Source: Albugo candida (lineage: Eukaryota; Oomycota; Peronosporomycetes; Albuginales). From it: DNA of 64,000 nt. A model generated the notes under the pieces. It ran no database searches. It saw nothing but the letters and a program-made list of their open reading frames with translations, and was not told the DNA's origin. Below, in pieces: positions 28,434 through 38,244 of this stretch. Both the position numbers and the translations under genes were made by a program. The stretch spans positions 186,001 through 250,000 of the forward strand of contig JBDOQK010000008.1 of assembly GCA_040437565.1 (NCBI GenBank). The letters are read 5' to 3'. Position 1 is the stretch's first letter. The number at the start of each line of letters is the position of its first letter.

Positions 28434-30326
28434 TCATGGGGCATTATTGGCGAGGTCTGAGATCGTCTCATAGGCTTTTTGTAACGCCGTTTTAAAAATG
28501 CTGGCATTTGTGACGGAACTCGTTTTGAAACTTGTGATTGCCACATGAAGGGCGTTCTCGTGTGTCAAATATCCAAGTCCATATCCGTCAGGGACGACAG
28601 CACCGAAAGTGAAAAACTGCAGAAATGGCATCGTTACGTTGCTGGAAGACAACTGAAAATCCTTACTGGCTGCAAGTTCCGCACCCTCCAGAAATTTGCT
28701 GGATATTCCTTTTTTATTCGCGATCGACGCCAAAGCTGTTAGGTGACGATCAACACCAAGACCTTTTTGTGCTGATTTTGCTATCTCGACGTGGTTCTTG
28801 ACGGCTTTGACCAACATATCTCTCTGGCAATCTCTCGATGCATTTTCCTGGACAGCTTTGACAAAATCAGCAGCTGCAGGTGTTGCTGATCGTATGGTTT
28901 CTGTCCTCCCATGCAAAAATGTTCTTGTCGAACACGATTCGTATGTCGGAGGCACTTTGTGATATTGCTGGTAAAAAGCTAGCTGAAAACCCATCTGAGC
29001 AACTCCATCCGGGCTCATTTTCCATATTTTACAGTTTCTTTTGGAGACTGCTTCCGATTCCAAATATTCAGTGCTGACATTTGAAGCTAGCAAAGAAAAT
29101 TTATCTTCGGCCTCTTTGATTTGATCGATCAGACTAGCAGAAAGGTTCCATCGTAATTTATCAGGTTTGCTCAGTTTATCGATTTCATACTTTGGCAAGG
29201 CGATCAGTGGAGCGTATCCTGAGTCGCTGCCATTCATATCATGCCACACTTCATGAAGCCAGCGATTCCAGACCGTTCCATCTGAAAATGAATGCTCAAA
29301 ATTGATACCTAATTGGCCATCTGGTGCAGCGATTACTTGGAGCTTGTCAAACCATCGCCATTTTCCTTTTCCATGAAGCGACAATTCGGCAGATTCTTTT
29401 GTAGATGCTGCTTCTCTCGTTTCCAATACCAAAACAAACAAAGCAGTATCAATGTCGGATATTGATTTTGCATTTATTTCATCAAATTGAATCAATTCCG
29501 AGCGAACTTGAGACCACTTATCACGTTTCGCTGCTGTAAGGCTGCTTATATCGATATCCTGATCATGACATGAGTCTTTCATGATCGATTCGAGCTGCTT
29601 GAGAATCGCTTCCTTACGCAAAGCCTTTTTTTCATCAGGGCTCAGCACGTTTACTCTGTACATAGAATTTTCTTTTATGACGATGATATGTGCAGAGCGT
29701 GGGTGTGAGACCAATTTATCACAAGTCGAACCCGGGATTTTTGCTGTACCCAGTTGCTTCGCGTAAAATGACATGCACTGGTTTGGATCTTGCTCAAGTT
29801 TGCTTCGTTTCACCTTATCCCACCATTTTACTAGCGACTCAGTAATATGCGCGGCTCGTGTCATGCCACATCGCTCGCTGGATCCATTCCCATTCCGAAG
29901 ACCATACGCAGGGTTGACATTTACCGGAGACTCATAACGACCACAAAGATACATTTTGTCCCAGACTTCTTCAATATAGCTGAATGGATACGACTGGCTT
30001 CGAGTTTGAATAAAATGCTCTTGCAACAAGATATCTTGCAATTGGCGTCCTTCACCGAGTTCAAAGTGCTTTACGACTTCTCTGTGCTTTACTAATGCTT
30101 TTTTGTCCATAAATGGTGCCACACCTTCCAAGTAGCGAGTCAACGTTTCAGTCAACACTGGCACAGGTAATCGCGGAAGATTGAATTCGTTTGTTGTGGT
30201 CATCCTCTTGTACCAATGGGGCAGAGCAATACATTTTGTATCATTGCAGAGACCACGCGTGAAGTGATGATTCTCAAATCGTCGTATCGGGAATCGGATA
30301 CTTTTTGTAACAGCCGTCCAAAGCAT
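28434..30326 (-). CDS. Carnitine O-acyltransferase (choline/carnitine acyltransferase family)
   Basis: A single-exon 630-residue enzyme. Family signatures are present in order: LPRLPVPVLTETLTRYLEGV near residue 50; then YIEEVWDKMYLCGR; the catalytic His in INFEHSFSDGTVWNRW; YESCSTRTFLHGRTETIR, the carnitine-binding STS-like region; and FFTFGAVVPDGYGLGYL close to the end. The N-terminus is basic with few acidic residues (MLWTAVTKSIRFPIRRF), consistent with mitochondrial import. The enzyme transfers acyl groups between CoA and carnitine, moving acetyl or fatty acyl units across mitochondrial or peroxisomal membranes for lipid use. Sequence inspection does not separate the acetyltransferase (CRAT) from the palmitoyltransferase (CPT2) subtype. 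Confidence 0.93.
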   Translation of the reverse strand: MLWTAVTKSIRFPIRRFENHHFTRGLCNDTKCIALPHWYKRMTTTNEFNLPRLPVPVLTETLTRYLEGVAPFMDKKALVKHREVVKHFELGEGRQLQDILLQEHFIQTRSQSYPFSYIEEVWDKMYLCGRYESPVNVNPAYGLRNGNGSSERCGMTRAAHITESLVKWWDKVKRSKLEQDPNQCMSFYAKQLGTAKIPGSTCDKLVSHPRSAHIIVIKENSMYRVNVLSPDEKKALRKEAILKQLESIMKDSCHDQDIDISSLTAAKRDKWSQVRSELIQFDEINAKSISDIDTALFVLVLETREAASTKESAELSLHGKGKWRWFDKLQVIAAPDGQLGINFEHSFSDGTVWNRWLHEVWHDMNGSDSGYAPLIALPKYEIDKLSKPDKLRWNLSASLIDQIKEAEDKFSLLASNVSTEYLESEAVSKRNCKIWKMSPDGVAQMGFQLAFYQQYHKVPPTYESCSTRTFLHGRTETIRSATPAAADFVKAVQENASRDCQRDMLVKAVKNHVEIAKSAQKGLGVDRHLTALASIANKKGISSKFLEGAELAASKDFQLSSSNVTMPFLQFFTFGAVVPDGYGLGYLTHENALHVAITSFKTSSVTNASIFKTALQKAYETISDLANNAP

Positions 30327-30663
30327 ATCTAATCTGGAGGTATGCTTGCTGATTGAGCAAAATTAGCTTTGGAATATTGCTTAATTGTTGCGAGATTTCG
30401 TCTCACGGCCCGCGATCAAGTAAGACAAATAATTAGTCCGTCTATGCACCCCAGCAGCCAGTAAGCTACTTTGAACGCTGCCCGCGTCTCAAATGTTTGT
30501 GCACTGTAGAAATGTTAAACACAGTGGTAAGCGGAACCTTGGATCGCAAAACACTGTGGGTGCACTAAGGATGCTTTGTTTTAGTTCAGAGATCGACTAG
30601 AAAATTGGATTTAAAGTACTTATTGAATATAAAGCTGCAAGGCTCTCATATGTCTGCTTGTAA
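30327..30663. other. Intergenic region between DHDPS 3' end and acyltransferase 5' end
   Basis: A stretch of 337 bases between two tandem genes on the minus strand. It should contain the acyltransferase promoter and the DHDPS terminator region. I find no coding frame or repeat. Confidence 0.5.
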
Positions 30664-31767
30664 CTAAATCAGCTTCGCCTTGACCATATGTTCCTTTAGT
30701 AACTCGGTTGTCTCCGCGCTACAAGCCGTCAATGGAGCCCGAACTGCTGCTGAGCATTTACCCATCATCTCGAGTGCTTGTTTGACAGGTTGTGGGTTTG
30801 GTTCCATGAAAAGAGTTTTCACAAAGTAGACCTTGGCAACACTGTGAGGTAAACCCAGCAATTTTTTAAAAAAGACACTTACATTTTCGAGATGAGCTTT
30901 ACGTGCACTTTCATAGTCGCCCTTGATGACATTGTTTGTGATTGCCAAGACCTTGGAGGGTGCTGCATTACACGATTATCAGAAATGACTCAAGCAGATA
31001 TCAAAGGCGAGTGTCACGAACGTACCACAATTGGAGAAAACACTGATAACTCCCTTTGCACCGATCGCCATCAATGGAAGTGTCAGATTGTCGTCACCGG
31101 ATAATATGGGCAAATCACACAAAGCGGCAATTTCGGATGCCTAATTTGATGACGTTAACAACTCAATCCGACAGAATGAGAAAAGCCCGCTTACTTGGTC
31201 TAAAGAACCTGTAGCCTCTTTGATCGCAACAATGTTTGGTAATTTGGCCAATTCAGCGACAGTCTGAGGTGTCATATTGATTCCGGTACGACCAGGAATA
31301 TTGTAAAGCACCACTGGTAGACCGATATCTTGAATAGTCTTGAAGTGATTGTACAGACCCTTTTGGTTTGGCTTGTTATAATATGGACACACGACTAAAC
31401 ATGCATCTGCGCCAGCATCTTTAGCTGCTCTTGTCAATCGCACTGCTTCCACGGTACTATTGGATCCAGTGCCTGCAATGACTGGGACACGTTTATTTAC
31501 ATATTTTACAACTGTTGCTATTACTTTATCGTGCTCATCATGTGCTACGGTCGGGCATTCACCGGTCGTTCCCATCTACACATTTTTTTCAATAAGCGGT
31601 GCGAAAGTCATTCTTTACTACAGCGTGAAGCCTACCGGAACCAATCCATTTACTCCTTCCTGTATTTGCCATTCCACAAGTTCTCTGAGTTTTTCATAAT
31701 CCACTTGACTTCCGTCCGGTGTGAATGGCGTAACTAAGGCCGTAATCGTTCCATATAAATGCAGCAT
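30664..31767 (-). CDS. dapA: 4-hydroxy-tetrahydrodipicolinate synthase (DHDPS)
   Basis: Four exons (31767-31636, 31575-31195, 31140-31026, 30962-30664) give 308 residues, slightly longer than bacterial DapA. Diagnostic sites: [16 protein letters not shown] with the Thr-Thr pair; [18 protein letters not shown]; the catalytic Tyr in [13 protein letters not shown]; and the Schiff-base lysine in [10 protein letters not shown]. The enzyme condenses pyruvate with aspartate semialdehyde, the first committed step of lysine synthesis by the diaminopimelate route. This is known for stramenopiles and implies prototrophy for lysine at this step. The residue after GTTGE is Cys, where Ser or Ala is usual. 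No obvious targeting peptide is present. It is divergent from the Mad3 gene, with 145 bp between the starts. Confidence 0.93.
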
Positions 31768-31912
31768 TGTTGATTGTAAATGACTGGTTGATGTCAGTTA
31801 GTGTGTAATTACTGATAAACAGCTCGATGCGCCTTATAACAAATAATAGCGCTTTAAAATTCAAAAAAGGCGCTTTTTTGCATGTCAAATTTGAAGCTAA
31901 TCAGCGGCGCAA

Positions 31913-33978
31913 ATGGAATCTAGACATTTTGATGACAATAAGAATACCGATTTTGAGTGGGAAAATTCAAAGGAAAATGTGATTCCATTACAAAGGGGTC
32001 GTAATGTTAGTGAGTTAAATGAAGAGCTGAGTAAACAACAATGTCACCGCATCAGCAACCAAGCTGAATTGCTCAGACAGTCGCAAGACTGGGAGGTCAA
32101 GATCGAAAATTATCGAGGCGATGACCCACTTAGTCTCTGGATGAGCTATATTCGATGGATTGAAAGTAAAATGCCCAATGACACGCGCAAAAAACTTACA
32201 GTTCTAGAACAATGCACTCGAAGTTTAAAAAATGATCCCCAATATCATGATAGTTCAAGATATCTTACGATCTGGATTCAATATGTACATTCACACTGAT
32301 ATTTGTTTGATGTCGCTCTATTATTCATCCCGTTTCCATGCTACACAGGCGAACTTGGTATCCAATCCAAAAGATATTTTCAAGTATCTTTATCAGAATA
32401 AAATTGGGCAGCATGTCGCATTATTCTACGTCGGGTGGGCCCTCGTGCTCGAGCGTCTCGGCAATCATGCTCAAGCTCATAAAATCTATCTGAAAGCAGT
32501 ACAAAAGTAAGTAGCTATATTACTAAAGTTTCAGCTGTACTTGATGCTTCTTATGTTGTAGAAAAGCACAGCCTTCCCAAATGCTTGATCAAAAGTTCCA
32601 AGACTTTCAGAGAAGAATGAGTCGTCACTGGCTTCGGATGAACGAAACGGGGCAGACACAGGATAGTGAGACTGATTTGGCTAACGAGAGAGGAGTCCTG
32701 GAAAATTTGCACACATTTAGAAGTCTCGATCAAAATGTCTCAATATCACGCTCAAATTCATCACAGCACGCTAGAAATAGTACAAACCCTGAAAATCCAG
32801 AATTTCTTGTCCACGAAGACTCCATTGAAGTTACACCCGAACTCACAGAAGAAAGTGATGTTAAGTGGAAGGAGCTTGGGACCGTAAAAGAGCAGGATAA
32901 AGAAAACGTGATAACACCCACGGTATGGAATCAATCTGGACTGGACAATGGTCCAGAATTCCAAGCTTCTGAGCTGAGAGCACCTCGAGTTCCGCCTACA
33001 GGGGAAGCGTTGAAGGTATATATCGACGACGATATAGCTAAAGATAAGCCGGAAGTAAAGCATCCAAGCCGAAGAAAAAGAAGCCTTCATCAACGTGATG
33101 ATCTCAACCCTACTGAGGAAGAAATGCTTCTCAAAAGACCTCTTAAAAATTTCGACCGTCCTAGTGAACCACAAAAAAATATTGAAGCAGATAGGCAGCG
33201 TTCTATACAGGAATTGAAAACAGCTCGAAATATTCCGACCGAGCGCCCGGCCTATGACTCTCAATCGCTCAAAACTGAAAGTGGAGCAATTTTGTGTTTC
33301 GAAGAAATTCGTGCGCGAAATCTGCGCGGAAAACCCTGTCCAAAGTACGAAGCCCAAAAGTCTTTAAAACAAAGATACACGACTGCAGCATGCGCAAACG
33401 ATAATCGCGGGGAGATGGCTGTAGTAAACACGTTTTTGCGACCAAAGCCGTTGGGCATTAGTAATGTCAGCGACACAAAGCTTGGAGCACGGAAGACTGA
33501 GGACGCTCTGGATCGCAAATCCTGGCAATCAAAACCAATACTTACAGATGATACCGCGGAAGATGTGACGATCAATACCAGAGTGGCAATGGCTGACGTC
33601 AATGAAATGTTTTGTAGCCCAAAAGTAATGTGTGATGAGGTCGCATCCATCAACTTTCAAAAAAAAACGTGGGAAGTAAGTCGTACGGAGCCGGTCGAGC
33701 GAAAACTTCAGTTCAGTGTTTATGAGGACTCTTCGGATAACAACGGAGCAAAAGCGGAGACCGAATTTCAGCAAGCACAAATACACCATTCCTCTCAATC
33801 TGCATTCGAAAAGGCAGGTGTGAATGCGAGAAGCAAATTAAAGAAGGCCCGAAAACCTTTGGCTTCGCGAGATGATATAGTGAAAAAGAGCCGTCTGACG
33901 AATCGTGATGTGATGCTGAAGCTGCAAGAGAAGACTATGGATGCTGACTCAAGCAGCAAAACTCGCAAGGAACAATAG
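31913..33978 (+). CDS. Mad3/BubR1-type spindle checkpoint protein
   Basis: Exons 31913-32284, 32349-32506 and 32562-33978 encode 648 residues. The first KEN box is at residues 20-22 (SKENVIPLQRG), directly ahead of the Bub1/Mad3 TPR homology region (about 45-180) with DPLSLWMSYIRWIE, SNPKDIFKYLYQNKIGQH and ALFYVGWALVLERLGNH. A second KEN lies at 290-292 (QDKENVI). A Bub3-binding GLEBS-like motif (CFEEIRARNL) lies near residue 423. There is no kinase domain before the stop, so this is a Mad3/BubR1-like paralogue rather than a full MadBub or Bub1. Such proteins join Cdc20, Mad2 and Bub3 in the mitotic checkpoint complex; the first KEN box acts as a pseudosubstrate that blocks the APC/C. The rest is basic, disordered sequence. 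Confidence 0.92.
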
Positions 33979-34213
33979 AAGCAAGTTCTTACTCGTTAAT
34001 ACAAAGTGTAATTTATCCTGAATGACCCGTTGTACTCGTGCCTGAGCTTCCATCACGTCAAATAGCAAGCCAAGCCGATTGTATATCGTAACAGATAAGC
34101 TGGGCTTGCAAAAACTCTCGCATCTGGTCGGTCTAAAAGACATCATTGTCGGAAGACAAAGACGTATTTTTAATTATAAGCTCAGCGAATCGGTCTTTAT
34201 TGCTGCTTGAGGC

Positions 34214-36097
34214 CTATTGATTCTGTCCACTTCCTGTGGGATGCTGCGAATACTGTGCAGGGTCCATAACAGGAATGGGTGCAGCCTGAGCAGCAAGCCC
34301 ACCATACGATGTATATTGATACTCTGCAGCTACAGCTGGAGTGCCAGTCCAGCCAGCATAATAGTATCCAGGCCATTGTTGTGCATTCCAGCTTTGCATT
34401 AGAGAATAATCGTGCATCATTGTCGAGGCAACAGGAGGTGGGAAGGCTGTAGCTGGTGTAGAGCCAGGAGGAGGAAAAGCTGTGGCTGGTGTCGAACCAG
34501 GAGCTGGAAACGCTGCTGGGGCAGCGTTCATTGCAGAAGCTGCTGTAGATTCTGTGCCTGGAGGTGCTGAAATCGTACCGGGAGCTCCAGAAGTTTGTTT
34601 CGTCATCCAAGATTGTGCATTGCTTGCCGACTTGACGGGCTGTAGCCATGGAGCCGTCTCAACAGTCTTATCGGCGCTGGAAATAACAGATTTTTCTCCT
34701 AATTGTCTCATGAACGACATGTATTCTTTGTCGATGGCTGCTGCCTCGTCAGCTGTTTTTTTCTTCTGTGTGCAATCTCGTGTAGGATGTGACGCATCCC
34801 CACAAATTGCACATTTGACAGACACCGGCTTAAACGTTTCTATGTAGCAAATAAGGTCAGTACTTCATAACATAACAAACGAAAAGAAGTCTCGCTTACG
34901 CTCTCGATTTGGACATTCCCATTGCCGATGTCCTTTTTCTCCACAAATGTGACAAAAATCGTCGTCTCGAAGCGTCCCATTGATCAGTGCAAGCTCACGC
35001 AGTTGTTTCTGTTTGTGAGAGTTCTTCGTATCGTCGACTGGCACCAATAGAGACTGAATTTCCCGAGCTGCGCGATCCAACTCATCATCTCGATCTCCAG
35101 TAATCAGTACATGCAAATCATCGTTGTCATCTGCGTTAAGCTTTTTGCCTTTACTTCCCTCTTTAATCGATCCACGACCACGGATAGCAATTTTGCAATT
35201 GGTTTCTCTTTCCATACGCTTCTGAGTGTTCCCTCGAGGCCCAATGATGAGCCCTATAAAATTGTAATTCGGGAATTGTTTGATAGGAATATAAATCTTC
35301 CGATTGAGCTTCTGACGCATATAATCTGCTGGAGGTTTAAATAAAGGATTGATTCTCACAAGCTCTTCGACAACTACTTGACGAGCTCGTTCTAAAGATT
35401 CTCGCATGCGAACCTCACGCGTGTTGACACGTTTCCCATTAGAGTCATATTGTGGTGGTGGCGAAGGTGAACGATTTGGATCCTTTTCTAATATAACAGC
35501 ATCGATGGCAACTGTGGTGAGCTTTTGATTAATCAAGTCCAATTTTGCACGCAACTTAAGTGTCTCGTGTGCGTTGTTGTTGAGTGCAGCAAGACCTAGA
35601 TTGACTCCAGTCGGAGCCCAACGCGACTTCTTGCGCTTCGACTCCTCACCAGCGGTTCCAGATTCATCGATAGGATCGCCCCATCGACTCTTCCTCCTTC
35701 TTTTACTGGTTTCTTGCGTACCACCTGTGTTATTCTCCTTATCTTCAGTGTTGACTTCTGAAGGTCGAGAATCACCGCCTTCTGTGACTTTCAAATACGC
35801 TTTCAAAACATCTCGATATTGTTTCCAATCCTTCAGTTCTTGCCAGAATACTGGGTAGTCTCCATATTTTTCGACCAGATCCGGATTTTCACGAAACCAT
35901 TGTTTCAGGGAAGGATGATACGCTTTCATCATAACTTCCCGCTCTTTCGCCTCTTCATCGTCGATAGCATCGTTCTGCGTATTTGATTGCAATTCATCTT
36001 TTTCCACGATACCACTATCTTTCTTGTCAGCAGCGCTTTTCTCTTTTCCGTCTACAAACGCCATGAAAGCATCGAAACCACTATTTTCGTCCGCCAT
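34214..36097 (-). CDS. SF1: Splicing factor 1 / branchpoint-binding protein
   Basis: Two exons (36097-34900 and 34839-34214) encode 607 residues. The start at 36097 ([11 protein letters not shown]) is preferred to an upstream Met that would add an unrelated 30 residues. Two tryptophan motifs typical of UHM-ligand sequences are present (RRRKSRWGD and KRKKSRWAP), which would dock U2AF65. An SPSP helix-hairpin region ([15 protein letters not shown]) precedes the KH/QUA2 domain ([19 protein letters not shown] with RGNTQKRME). Two CCHC zinc knuckles follow ([14 protein letters not shown] and [14 protein letters not shown]), the second in exon 2. The C-terminal half is proline/alanine rich. SF1 recognises the intron branchpoint before U2 snRNP binds, relevant in a genome with such short introns. 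Its own intron is 60 nt. Confidence 0.95.
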
Positions 36098-36980
36098 TGC
36101 TTTCGGCTGCTTGCAAAGCACAATGTCGAGCAAAATTTGGAAAAGGATCAGAGGATTGGATAAAACACAGCCAGTAAAAGCATCCATAAATTACATAATT
36201 GTGCAGATCCATATGGAAGCTTGAAGTCCTTTGAATGCTCAATCACCAAAAGAAATGGCACACATTGATGCAAGGCGCACAAAAGAACTATAAAATCACA
36301 TTATAATGATATACTTGATCCTTAATCTATGCGCTCTCTATAAAATCGTAGCTAGATCTTTTTTTAAACGAGTGAATTCAACTAACAGTGTCAGAGAGAA
36401 TCTCATCTCATGGCCAATTGAGCACGGGAAGAATTCGCAAAAGTATCATACGGTATGCTGCCATAATTTGGTTTAGAGCTTGACTGCATCAAAGTGCTTT
36501 CAAAAACGGATGGGAGCCGAATTGGACTGACCTCGCGGAAATTCAATGATTATGGAGGGCCATAATTGCTGTATCCATTGAAATCGCTCATAGAACGTAT
36601 AAAGATGGAGAAGATGCAGCACATGGTAGAAGTCTGATCGAAAGCGGCATGGTTTACGCCTCAGCTTGCATTCGTCGCAGTCCCAGCTGGGCCGAATCAT
36701 CACATATACTTAAAAAAAAAGGACATCAAATGCCGATGATCGCTCAGACTACCAGCTTCCAGCAGTTGAACGGCTATTCGTCCTCGCATCCCTGTCTGCT
36801 GGGCTAAACACGCTAAAAATTCTCAACGTTAACTATCGGTTGAATCCGTTGGTGCCTATCCGTTGAAAAGTTTGATTAGCATGGCTCTCAGATGACTACG
36901 TTCCCATTCATTGTTTAATTTTCATCCTGAGTTGCTCACCACGTATCAAGAAATCAACTTCAGACTTCTACGAAGGCTGT
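36098..36980. other. Divergent intergenic region (883 bp) between SF1 and the zinc-knuckle gene
   Basis: The region should hold two promoters. I see AT-rich stretches near 36290-36370 and a poly-A run near 36710. A short minus-strand frame at 36500-36703 contains a CxxC...C string, but nothing supports it as a gene. No repeats or RNA genes are evident. Confidence 0.5.
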
Positions 36981-37661
36981 ATGAAAGTAGATGCACTATC
37001 ACCTGCCGATGAGGATCTTGAGCCCAGTGAGTGGGAATTTGTCCTTGAAGCCACTACTCCATGCGATCTATTTGAGCCTGTGCTAAAGTCAGAAGACGAT
37101 GCTGAGGACTGGTTGTCGTCGTTACATCAGAATGACTTGGAAGTATCCGGACTAGAATTTATTGGCAGTCCGTGCATTACCACGCCTGATTTGGACCGAT
37201 TTATCAGTCCCAGAGATGAAAATGCTGATCCTTGGCGCTATGTGGAAGTCGGGTCTCATACTAGAAGAAAAATGACAAGTGCAGGAAGCTCTATAGGTAG
37301 AAACGTTTTACGGAAAAAAATGAAGTGTTTTCGGTCCAGGAATTGTCAGGTCAAAGGGTGTATACGCCGATCCCGTTCAAGAAATCTTTGTAAACGTCAC
37401 GGTGGTGGCAAACGATGCACATTCGAAGCATGTAATCGAAGTGATCAGGGAGGCGGCTTCTGCATCGCCCATGGGGGTGGAAAACGCTGCACAATATTTG
37501 AATGTCGTAATGCTGCGCAATCGCGAGGTTTATGTAAGAGTCATGGTGGGGGAAAGCGATGCACCTTCTCGAATTGCAACAAAAGCAGTCAAAGCGGAGA
37601 ATTTTGCAGATTTCATTCTAATTCCATACCTCGGGACACGAGCCTGAGCGTTATCCTCTGA
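36981..37661 (+). CDS. WRKY19-like zinc-knuckle repeat protein
   Basis: A single-exon 226-residue protein. The first 110 residues are acidic and probably disordered (MKVDALSPADEDLEPSEWEF). From about residue 115 there are four tandem units of the form C-x4-C-x9-C-x2-H, separated by the linker HGGGKRC: CQVKGC...LCKRH, CTFEAC...FCIAH, CTIFEC...LCKSH and CTFSNC...FCRFH. This repeat is abundant in oomycetes, where it is usually annotated 'WRKY19-like zinc finger'; the name comes from a plant protein and does not imply a WRKY domain, which is absent. The acidic half followed by a basic zinc array suggests a nuclear regulator, but a molecular function has not been established to my knowledge. Confidence 0.85.
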   Translation: MKVDALSPADEDLEPSEWEFVLEATTPCDLFEPVLKSEDDAEDWLSSLHQNDLEVSGLEFIGSPCITTPDLDRFISPRDENADPWRYVEVGSHTRRKMTSAGSSIGRNVLRKKMKCFRSRNCQVKGCIRRSRSRNLCKRHGGGKRCTFEACNRSDQGGGFCIAHGGGKRCTIFECRNAAQSRGLCKSHGGGKRCTFSNCNKSSQSGEFCRFHSNSIPRDTSLSVIL

Positions 37662-38244
37662 TAACATCAGCATATTTCCAGACCGTATAGCGGTATTAAT
37701 TTTCTTCAATACATCGAGTGACCTTACCATCAATTAAATTCGAATTCATCTGTGAAGGTATCTTTCGATCTCTACTTTCCGCGAAAGTGTCATTGCGCTC
37801 CTTCAGTTAGAGGATTTTCAAGTCCAAAAGGAGTGAAAGATTAGCAGAAGCGAATCTGCTAGAGTATGAGTCGCTTGTTCGCAACGAATGCATAATGTAA
37901 CAACGGTGAAGTAATTTTGAAAGCATACGATTCGAACGAAGAGCGCTCGATGCTGTTATGCCCACCTATTTCACGTAATAATTTGTTATATCTTCTTAGT
38001 CGAACATCAAACGATGCAATTCGGGCTTCAATCAATACCGATATAAGCGCTTACATGCAAGCAGTCAAATCTTCAGTTTGTATATGGATTCATAATTGCG
38101 AATTGGCAAGTGCAGCATATTCTTATAATTAAAGTATCTGGTTCGCTGCCTTCCGAATGCCTAGGGATGAGATAGCGATTGGATGATTCATGCTCTATAT
38201 GTACTAGACTAAATTGCTTGGCTCCTGAACCGCAAAGGAAGGGG
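37662..38244. other. Convergent intergenic region (583 bp)
   Basis: This lies between the stop codons of the zinc-knuckle gene and POLE2. A 71-codon plus-strand frame at 37917-38132 has no features that persuade me it is a gene. No RNA gene or repeat is seen. Confidence 0.45.

Noticed and set aside
36500-36703. A minus-strand ORF with a CDECKLRRKPC string resembling a Zn2Cys6 binuclear cluster.
   Set aside because: Only one short CxxC...C fragment, 67 codons and no linker or dimerisation region. The spacing for six cysteines is absent.
37917-38132. A 71-codon ORF between the zinc-knuckle gene and POLE2.
   Set aside because: No motif, no signal peptide, and it lies in a convergent 3' region; treated as non-coding.
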